From an uncultured Bacilli bacterium (lineage in GTDB: Bacteria; Bacillota_I; Bacilli_A; RF39; UBA660): 6,299 nt of DNA. This document shows, piece by piece, positions 1-5,635 of this stretch (positions within the stretch are counted from its first letter, which is position 1; every line of letters starts with the position of its first letter). Under the pieces are notes generated by a model. It did no database searches. It saw only the letters and a program-made list of their open reading frames with translations, and had not been told where the DNA came from. Location of the stretch: NCBI GenBank assembly GCA_947624075.1, contig CANQIM010000070.1, forward strand, positions 1 to 6,299, given 5' to 3'. A program made the position numbers and the translations under genes.

Positions 1-431
1 TAGAAGAAGGTATCTTTCCTCATATGAATTCGTTAATGGAAAACGCAGAAATAGAAGAAGAACGTCGTCTTTGCTATGTTGCCATTACTAGAGCCAAAGA
101 TGATTTATATCTAGTTAATGCTAGACGCAGAACTTTATTTGGTAAAGAACAAGTTAATCCTGTTAGTCGTTTTTTAGGCGAAATAGATGCTAAGTTAATT
201 GAAAATGTTACGCAAGAAGAAAAAGAAAGTTTCAGCAATATAAAAATTGATGATACTAGCGTCTTACGTGATGAAGATGTTGATTATAATGTTGGTGACT
301 ATGTTTACCATGAAACATTTGGAACTGGTAAAGTTGTTGAAGTTACTGATACTTTAGTAAGTGTTGCCTTTAAGTACCCACATAATATTAAAAAGTTAAT
401 GAAAAATCATAAAAAATTATCAAAAATATAA
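1..431 (+). CDS. pcrA: ATP-dependent DNA helicase PcrA/UvrD, C-terminal part (5' end outside window)
   Basis: This is the 3' end of a superfamily 1A 3'-5' DNA helicase gene that enters from the left edge; the first complete codon is at 3, giving 142 residues. Seen: EEGIFPH, which normally follows motif V in PcrA/UvrD, then EEERRLCYVAITRAKDDL, which is helicase motif VI with the arginine of ITRA that contacts ATP. A linker follows, and then a C-terminal segment (about residues 91-142 of the fragment) with VGDYVYHETFGTGKVVEV. That matches the Tudor-like C-terminal domain of PcrA, known in this family to contact RNA polymerase. The protein acts in DNA repair, removal of RecA filaments and transcription-coupled repair. 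The internal ATG at 24 is not a start, because conserved helicase sequence precedes it in frame. PcrA rather than Rep or another UvrD paralogue is favoured by the Tudor-like tail and the nearby ligA. Confidence 0.93.
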   Translation, partial: EEGIFPHMNSLMENAEIEEERRLCYVAITRAKDDLYLVNARRRTLFGKEQVNPVSRFLGEIDAKLIENVTQEEKESFSNIKIDDTSVLRDEDVDYNVGDYVYHETFGTGKVVEVTDTLVSVAFKYPHNIKKLMKNHKKLSKI

Positions 432-437
432 GAAAGG

Positions 438-445
438 AAAGGTGA
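438..445 (+). promoter_or_regulatory. Ribosome binding site of the nucleotidyltransferase gene
   Basis: AAAGGTGA lies six bases before the ATG at 452, inside the 20-nt gap after pcrA. No promoter or terminator fits in this gap, so the gene is probably co-transcribed with pcrA. Confidence 0.75.
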
Positions 446-451
446 TTTTTA

Positions 452-1369
452 ATGAATAAAGATATAACATTAGTAATTTTAGCTGCTGGTATGGGTAGCC
501 GTTTTGGAGGGTTAAAACAAATTGCCCCTATGGGACCTAATGATGAGTTTATTATCGATTATTCTGTTTATGATGCCATTAAAGCTGGTTTTACCAAAAT
601 AGTTTTTTTGATAAAAGAAGAAAACTATGATGTTTTTAAAGAAACTATTGGAAAGAGAGTAGAACCACACATAAAAGTTGAATATTGTTTCCAAAAAAAT
701 GATAATCTTCCAGAAGGTTTTACCTTACCACTAGAAAGGCATAAACCTTTAGGAACAGCGCATGCCATTCTTTGCTGTAAGGAACATGTCCATGAACCAT
801 TTATGATGATTAATGCTGACGACTTTTATGGTCGAGATGCTTATCTAACTGGAGCAAACTTCTTAAAAAATATTACGGATAGTAAGCCATATCAATATGG
901 ATTAGTAGGTTATCATGTGGAAAATACAACAACAGATAATGGCTCAGTCAAAAGAGGGGTTTGTGAAGTAAATGATGGAATGCTAACTAAAATAACAGAA
1001 AGTTCCATAGCTAAGGAAGATAATGAATTTATAGCGTATCCTTTAAATAATTCCAAAGCATTTCGTGTTTCAAAAAATGCAACTGTTTCTATGAATATGC
1101 TTCTATTTACACCTAGTATTTTTCCATTTATAGAAGAAAAATTTCCTGAATTTTTAAATTCTAACAAAGATAATCTAGAAAAGTGTGAATTTTTAATACC
1201 TGATATTATGTTTGAAGCTATAAAAGAAAATTATGCAACTTGCCAAGTCCTAGATACAACTGCTACTTGGTATGGTGTTACCTACAAAGAAGATACTGCT
1301 AGTGTAAGAAATGCTCTTCAAAAACTAGTTAAAGATGGCGAATATCCTAATAATTTATGGGAAAACTAA
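452..1369 (+). CDS. Sugar-phosphate nucleotidyltransferase-like protein
   Basis: A 305-residue cytoplasmic protein of the nucleotidyltransferase (GT-A-like) fold, which transfers a nucleoside monophosphate from an NTP to a phosphorylated sugar or alcohol. Seen: the N-terminal nucleotide-binding loop LAAGMGSRFGGLKQ (residues 10-23) with conserved G13, R17 and K22; GTAHAI at 101-106; and NADDFYG at 121-127, where the aspartates would bind the catalytic metal. The loop has GGLKQ in place of the usual PK ending. No left-handed beta-helix acyltransferase repeat follows, so this is not a GlmU-type bifunctional enzyme. The start at 452 has a good ribosome binding site and gives the loop its normal distance from the N-terminus. 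The gene sits between pcrA and ligA, probably at the end of the pcrA transcript. The substrate cannot be read from the sequence; a role in surface-polymer precursor supply is an inference. Confidence 0.85.
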   Translation: MNKDITLVILAAGMGSRFGGLKQIAPMGPNDEFIIDYSVYDAIKAGFTKIVFLIKEENYDVFKETIGKRVEPHIKVEYCFQKNDNLPEGFTLPLERHKPLGTAHAILCCKEHVHEPFMMINADDFYGRDAYLTGANFLKNITDSKPYQYGLVGYHVENTTTDNGSVKRGVCEVNDGMLTKITESSIAKEDNEFIAYPLNNSKAFRVSKNATVSMNMLLFTPSIFPFIEEKFPEFLNSNKDNLEKCEFLIPDIMFEAIKENYATCQVLDTTATWYGVTYKEDTASVRNALQKLVKDGEYPNNLWEN

Positions 1370-1378
1370 ACATAGCAT

Positions 1379-1415
1379 AAATAAAGAAGATAATTCCTTT
1401 TATTTTCTTTTTTTT
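1379..1415 (+). terminator. Probable intrinsic terminator after the nucleotidyltransferase gene
   Basis: An AU-rich hairpin begins ten bases after the stop codon. AAATAAA-GAA (1379-1388) pairs with TTC-CT-TTTATTT (1394-1405), with a five-base loop and a two-base bulge, and is followed by TC and eight T (1408-1415). The stem has only one G-C pair, so termination may be partial. Its place between two genes, directly before a promoter-like -10, supports the call. Confidence 0.5.
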
Positions 1416-1427
1416 CTAGTTAAAAAA

Positions 1428-1436
1428 TGCTATACT
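1428..1436 (+). promoter_or_regulatory. Extended -10 promoter of the ligA unit
   Basis: TGC-TATACT matches an extended -10 element (TGn plus five of six bases of TATAAT). The -35 region at the usual spacing is a T-run with no good TTGACA, as is common for extended -10 promoters. The start of transcription would be near 1443, giving a very short leader before ligA. The A/T-richness of the region makes chance matches likely, so confidence is moderate. Confidence 0.5.
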
Positions 1437-1444
1437 TAATATAG

Positions 1445-1453
1445 AAAAGGTGA
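1445..1453 (+). promoter_or_regulatory. Ribosome binding site that decides the ligA start
   Basis: AAAAGGTGA ends four bases before the ATG at 1458. An in-frame TTG at 1455 lies only one base after this site, too close for initiation, so the ATG is chosen. Confidence 0.75.
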
Positions 1454-1457
1454 TTTG

Positions 1458-3440
1458 ATGAAAGACAGAATGCATGAGTTAATTGATATTTTAAATGAAG
1501 CTGATTATAATTACTATACACTAGATAATCCTACAATTACTGATCAAGAATATGATAAATACATGCGTGAACTTATCGAAATAGAAGAAGAACACCCTGA
1601 TTGGATAGAAAATGACTCACCAACTCATAAAGTTGGTGGCAAAATTATCGACAGTTTTCAAAAAGTAAAACATAAAATTCCGATGATGTCTCTAAGTGAT
1701 GTTTTTTCTGAGAGTGAAGTTTATGCTTTTGGTAAACGTATTGAAAAAGAAAATATTCATCCCCAATATGTTTGTGAATTAAAAATTGATGGCTTAAGTG
1801 TTTCACTACTTTATGAAAAAGGAAAATTAGTTCGTGCTGCTACTCGTGGCGATGGTGTAACTGGTGAAGATATAACTCATAATGCTATAACGATAAAAAC
1901 TATTCCTTTAAAATTAAAAGAGCCAGTTGACATTGAAGTACGTGGCGAAATATTCATGAATAAAGAAACCCTTGCTAAGCTAAATGAAATACGTCGTCAA
2001 AATAATGAACCGCTTCTTCAAAATTGCCGCAACGCTGCATCAGGATCTATTCGTCAATTAGACTCTAAAGTTGCTGCTCAAAGAAAATTAGACGTTTTCA
2101 TGTATCATCTACCTAATCCTCTTGATTATGGACTTAATACTCATCAAGAAGCCCTAGATTATATTAAAAAGTTAGGTTTTAAGACTAACCCCAATAATCG
2201 CTTAGTTAATTCTATTGAAGAAGTCTTAGAATTTATTGAAGAAAAAACAGCTACTAGAGATAGCCTACCATATGATATAGATGGTATAGTCATTAAAGTT
2301 AATGGAATAAAAGACCAACAAAAGCTTGGTTTTACAGCAAAATATCCTAAATGGGCAACAGCTTATAAATTTCCTGCTACTCAAGTTTTAACCAAATTAA
2401 AAGATATTATTTTTACCGTTGGACGAACAGGACAAATAACTCCTAATGCTGTTTTAGATCCTGTGATTGTAGCTGGTTCAACAATTTCAAGAGCTACTTT
2501 GCACAATGAAGATTATGTTAATGAAAAAGATTTAAAAATAGGCGATATTGTTTCAATCCGTAAAGCAGGAGATGTCATTCCAGAAGTAGTTGAAGTTATA
2601 AAAGAACGCCGAACTGGTGCTGAAAAAGACTTTGAAATGATAAAAACTTGTCCTATGTGTAACAGTCAATTAATAAAAAAAGAAGGCCAAGTCGATTATT
2701 TTTGTCCTAATGAAAACTGTCCTGCTCGTAGTGTTGAACAATTGATACATTTTGTTTCCCGCAATGCCATGAATATTGATGGTATGGGAGATAGAATTAT
2801 GGAAGATTTTTATAACTTCGGTTTTATTAAAAACATTACTGATATTTATCATTTGAAAAATCACGAAAAAGACCTTATCAGACTTGAAGGATATGGAGAA
2901 AAATCAGTTTCTAACTTATTAGAAGCAATTGAAAATAGTAAGAAAAATTCTCTAGAACGACTAATATTTGCTCTAGGAATTTCTCACGTAGGTGAAAAAA
3001 CAGCTAAAATTTTAGCTACTAATTTTAAGGATTTAAGAACTTTGCAAAATGCCACTATGGAAGAATTAGTTTCTATTTCAGATATAGGTGACATCATTGC
3101 CAAAAGCCTAATAGATTACTTTCATGATGAAAAAAATCTGTTAACAATAGATAAGCTCGAAGAATTAGGATTGAATTTTAAATACCTAGGTCAAGAAGTA
3201 AATGAAGATGAAAACTTTACTGAAAAGACCTTTGTTTTAACTGGATCATTAGAATTATTCACTCGTGACGAAGCTAAAGAAATTATCGAAAATCTAGGAG
3301 GAAAGACATCAGAGTCAGTTTCTAAAAAAACATCAGTTGTTATAGTAGGTGCTAATCCTGGTAGCAAATATCAAAAGGCTCAAGAATTAGGTATTCCTAT
3401 ATGGACAGAAGAGGAATTTAAAGATAAAATAAACAAGTAG
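1458..3440 (+). CDS. ligA: NAD+-dependent DNA ligase LigA
   Basis: A complete 660-residue ligase that seals nicks in duplex DNA using NAD+, in replication and repair; the length is normal for the family. Domains in order: Ia NAD+-binding segment (residues about 18-33, NYYTLDNPTITDQEYD); adenylation domain with the catalytic lysine in KIDG (K109-G112), RGDG (130-133), EVRGE (160-164) and DGIVIK (275-280); OB fold (about 315-390); a four-cysteine zinc finger (C398, C401, C416, C421); helix-hairpin-helix region (about 435-575) including HVGEKTA; and a C-terminal BRCT domain (about 585-660) with LTGSLE and GANPGSKY. No expected motif is missing. Numbering is from the ATG at 1458. It has its own probable promoter, and its stop (TAG) lies 13 nt before the next gene, so it probably heads an operon with the transpeptidase-like gene. 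Confidence 0.98.
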   Translation: MKDRMHELIDILNEADYNYYTLDNPTITDQEYDKYMRELIEIEEEHPDWIENDSPTHKVGGKIIDSFQKVKHKIPMMSLSDVFSESEVYAFGKRIEKENIHPQYVCELKIDGLSVSLLYEKGKLVRAATRGDGVTGEDITHNAITIKTIPLKLKEPVDIEVRGEIFMNKETLAKLNEIRRQNNEPLLQNCRNAASGSIRQLDSKVAAQRKLDVFMYHLPNPLDYGLNTHQEALDYIKKLGFKTNPNNRLVNSIEEVLEFIEEKTATRDSLPYDIDGIVIKVNGIKDQQKLGFTAKYPKWATAYKFPATQVLTKLKDIIFTVGRTGQITPNAVLDPVIVAGSTISRATLHNEDYVNEKDLKIGDIVSIRKAGDVIPEVVEVIKERRTGAEKDFEMIKTCPMCNSQLIKKEGQVDYFCPNENCPARSVEQLIHFVSRNAMNIDGMGDRIMEDFYNFGFIKNITDIYHLKNHEKDLIRLEGYGEKSVSNLLEAIENSKKNSLERLIFALGISHVGEKTAKILATNFKDLRTLQNATMEELVSISDIGDIIAKSLIDYFHDEKNLLTIDKLEELGLNFKYLGQEVNEDENFTEKTFVLTGSLELFTRDEAKEIIENLGGKTSESVSKKTSVVIVGANPGSKYQKAQELGIPIWTEEEFKDKINK

Positions 3441-3453
3441 TAGAGGTGTTATT

Positions 3454-4818
3454 ATGTATATTTTGCTGGATTTTTGTCAAAAAAGTAATGTATTGGAACT
3501 TATCAATTTTATCTTAAAAGCTCTACATCTAGTTTGTATAATTGTCCCAATAGTTTTAATAGTTTTATTAGCTATTGATTTTGTAAAAGGCATAATGGTA
3601 TCACAAGATGAAGTAAAAAAAATCTTTGGTATTGCTCTAAAAAGAATTATTTATTGTGCGTTAATCTTTTTTGCCCCTATGATAGTCAGTGTCATAGTAT
3701 CCGTTCTTGGTGATTTAGGCGTTAATTATATGGAATGTATTGAAAATGCAACAGATGAAAAAATAGCTTATTACAAATCGCTGGAAGAAAATTCATCACC
3801 TTCACCCTTTGCCCCATCCATATCATCGACATCATCCAGTAAAAATAAAACCAATACCGCAAGCAAGGAAAAAGTTAAAGATGTAGCTTTTAAAATTACT
3901 AAGGATAATATTGTAATTGGACATTACAAAAATACAGTTAATAAATATACAATCGTTTTAAAAGGTAATGGAAAAACTCTAAAAAATAAAAACTATAAGT
4001 TTACAAGTAGTAATCCAGCAATAGCCTCTGTAAACTCTAAAGGAGTAGTTACTGGAAAATTTGGTGGAAGTACTACAATAACCGTCACTTCCAAAAAAGA
4101 TAAGACTAACAAGCAGTCAGTTCCTGTCCTTGTAACACACACCTTATACACTTATGTTGAAGTGACAAGTACAGTAACAGGTAAAAGTGCTAAAACAGGA
4201 AAAAATGTAAAACTTTATGCAGGTACCAAAGGACTGTTTAATGGTATAGGACCAAATACTAGTCCAAACGGTTACCTTTTAGGTGATACTATTAAAGTAA
4301 ATGGTGATTATATAAATATCTCATCTAATTATGTAAAGCCATATAAATATTATGCAAGTGATATTTACTATAAAGAAGATGTAGAAACTTTTGTCAACGA
4401 TTTTGGTTTTTCTAGTAGTACTAAATATTTATTTTGGTCTAATAGTGGTACAGGTATGGAATATATGTTTAAAGGCAAAAAGGGTAAATGGAAACTATAC
4501 AAACAATTTTACATTAATGTTGGAGATGCTGCTCAAATTATTCATAAAGAAGGTTCTGCTAGAACAGGAGTTCATTTTAATATGTTCTTAGCTGATCATG
4601 GCAATTTGTCAGATCCTAAAAATATAGTGAATGGTATACCAGTCATTTATAAAAGTTATTTGACAGCTCCAACTCGTAGAACTAATCCTTGGCATGCAGG
4701 CGGTAGTAAAACACGTCTTCCTGCTTCACATGGTTGTACTAGATTTTTAAACGAAGATATGAAATATATAGACAGCATCTATGATAAAATAAAAAACAGT
4801 ACACTAATTGACTTTTAG
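3454..4818 (+). CDS. Membrane-anchored Big_2 / YkuD L,D-transpeptidase-like protein with two N-terminal membrane helices
   Basis: A 454-residue envelope protein, probably forming 3-3 peptidoglycan crosslinks or attaching proteins to the wall. Seen in order: two hydrophobic helices (about 20-45 and 63-86) joined by a lysine-rich loop, which predicts both ends outside; a Ser/Pro-rich linker (about 112-137); a bacterial Ig-like Big_2 domain (about 143-228) with SSNPAIASVNSKGVVTGK; a beta-rich stretch (about 229-305) that could be SH3-like; and a C-terminal YkuD domain (about 322-448). The catalytic signature is SHGCTR (425-430), with C428 as nucleophile, H426 and upstream H414. The spacing from H414 to SHGC is ten residues, slightly short. 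The helix pair resembles VirB2/TrbC-type pilin subunits; this is a resemblance by eye only. The start at 3454 has AGAGGTG five bases upstream. The gene lies 13 nt after ligA. The transpeptidase call is firm; the biological substrate is unknown. Confidence 0.85.
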   Translation: MYILLDFCQKSNVLELINFILKALHLVCIIVPIVLIVLLAIDFVKGIMVSQDEVKKIFGIALKRIIYCALIFFAPMIVSVIVSVLGDLGVNYMECIENATDEKIAYYKSLEENSSPSPFAPSISSTSSSKNKTNTASKEKVKDVAFKITKDNIVIGHYKNTVNKYTIVLKGNGKTLKNKNYKFTSSNPAIASVNSKGVVTGKFGGSTTITVTSKKDKTNKQSVPVLVTHTLYTYVEVTSTVTGKSAKTGKNVKLYAGTKGLFNGIGPNTSPNGYLLGDTIKVNGDYINISSNYVKPYKYYASDIYYKEDVETFVNDFGFSSSTKYLFWSNSGTGMEYMFKGKKGKWKLYKQFYINVGDAAQIIHKEGSARTGVHFNMFLADHGNLSDPKNIVNGIPVIYKSYLTAPTRRTNPWHAGGSKTRLPASHGCTRFLNEDMKYIDSIYDKIKNSTLIDF

Positions 4819-4824
4819 GGGTGA
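4817..4824 (+). promoter_or_regulatory. Ribosome binding site overlapping the upstream stop codon
   Basis: AGGGGTGA begins inside the TAG stop of the transpeptidase-like gene and lies four bases before TTG at 4829. The overlap suggests translational coupling and decides the start of the next gene. Confidence 0.7.
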
Positions 4825-4828
4825 TAAC

Positions 4829-5584
4829 TTGAAAAAGAAACTTATTACTATTTTAATATTCATTGTTTTAGGAACTATACTTTCTTTATTCATCTATAAC
4901 AGTGCAACATTTACTAAAAAAACTTTAGAAAAAAATTACGCACAATGGGATTTGTTAAGGTATCAAAACACTATTGATAGTGGAGAATACCTAGGATTTT
5001 TATATGAACAAGACTATGATATTAACTCATTACCAAAAAACTATGTTCTTTATTTACTAACTAATTATTACATCTCCTATGATAGTGATTTCTTTACTGA
5101 CACAAATCAAATAGAAGATTCATTATATCAAAAAGAAGTATCTAGCGAAAGCCTAAATCAAACATTGAGTGAAATGTTTGGCCCTAACTATCCACCTATA
5201 GAAATAGATAATACAACTTTTTCTTGTGGCAGAAGCATCACTAAAATAAATAACGACTCTTATACCATCAAGGCGAAACATCCTGAAGTTTGTGGAGCTT
5301 TTGATGATACAAAAGATCAATATATTTCCCATATTGCTAGTTACTCTAAGAAAGATAATCAAATTATTATTGATATAAAAGTAGCTTATATGAGTCCAAG
5401 TGCTGATGGTAGAATAGTTTTATACAATAATAAAAATAAGCTGCAAGCATTAGATTATAATTATTCTTATAGTTGCCTAGGAAGTACTGATGAAAATTGT
5501 TATAACACCTTTTCTAATTATCAAGTTACTTTAAAAAAGGCTACTGACAATGAATATTACTTTTATAGTATTACTAAAGCCTAG
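4829..5584 (+). CDS. Anchored extracytoplasmic protein of unknown function
   Basis: A 251-residue protein that I do not recognise. The start is TTG at 4829, chosen because a strong ribosome binding site lies four bases upstream; an earlier in-frame TTG at 4808 would overlap the previous gene and has no such site. The N-terminus MKKK followed by a hydrophobic stretch (about 5-23) is an uncleaved signal anchor or signal peptide without a lipobox cysteine, so the rest should lie outside the membrane. The outer part is rich in Tyr, Asn, Asp and Ser. It has four cysteines (133, 155, 216, 224), which could form two disulfides. The first pair brackets SCGRSITKINNDSY and HPEVCG; the second brackets a short loop, CLGSTDENC. 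No catalytic motif is visible. Coupling to the transpeptidase-like gene suggests a joint envelope role, which is inference. Confidence 0.75.
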   Translation: MKKKLITILIFIVLGTILSLFIYNSATFTKKTLEKNYAQWDLLRYQNTIDSGEYLGFLYEQDYDINSLPKNYVLYLLTNYYISYDSDFFTDTNQIEDSLYQKEVSSESLNQTLSEMFGPNYPPIEIDNTTFSCGRSITKINNDSYTIKAKHPEVCGAFDDTKDQYISHIASYSKKDNQIIIDIKVAYMSPSADGRIVLYNNKNKLQALDYNYSYSCLGSTDENCYNTFSNYQVTLKKATDNEYYFYSITKA

Positions 5585-5610
5585 ACAAATATTAATAAAT
5601 ATGTTATAAT
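5582..5610 (+). promoter_or_regulatory. Strong sigma-A-type promoter of the last gene
   Basis: TAGACA (5582-5587, five of six bases of TTGACA), a 17-base spacer, and TATAAT (5605-5610, perfect), preceded by TGT at 5602-5604, which makes an extended -10. The -35 hexamer begins on the TAG stop codon of the upstream gene. The predicted transcription start is near 5617, about 19 bases before the ATG at 5636. No terminator separates the two genes, so read-through from the ligA unit is also possible. Confidence 0.8.
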
Positions 5611-5619
5611 ATGCGCATA
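5610..5619. repeat. 10-bp perfect palindrome at the predicted transcription start
   Basis: TATGCGCATA is its own reverse complement. It overlaps the last base of the -10 box and the predicted start of transcription. It could be a repressor half-site or a chance palindrome; it is the only CG-containing core in this short gap. Confidence 0.35.
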
Positions 5620-5635
5620 AAAAGGAGTTAAGATT

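Noticed and set aside
913..1167. Minus-strand open frame of 84 codons
   Set aside because: It lies wholly inside the nucleotidyltransferase gene, which has clear motifs on the + strand; nothing in the antisense product is recognisable.
1455..1457. TTG as the start of ligA
   Set aside because: It lies one base after the ribosome binding site. The ATG three bases later has better spacing and the same reading frame.
3790..3850. Ser/Pro-rich coding stretch that might be a nucleotide repeat
   Set aside because: The serine codons vary and there is no regular unit; it reads as a flexible protein linker.
4391..4591. Second + strand frame inside the transpeptidase-like gene
   Set aside because: It overlaps the conserved YkuD domain in another frame, has no ribosome binding site, and its product is only hydrophobic.
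4808..4810. TTG at 4808 as the start of the four-cysteine protein
   Set aside because: It would overlap the upstream gene and lacks a ribosome binding site; TTG at 4829 has AGGGGTGA four bases before it and gives a normal MKKK signal anchor.
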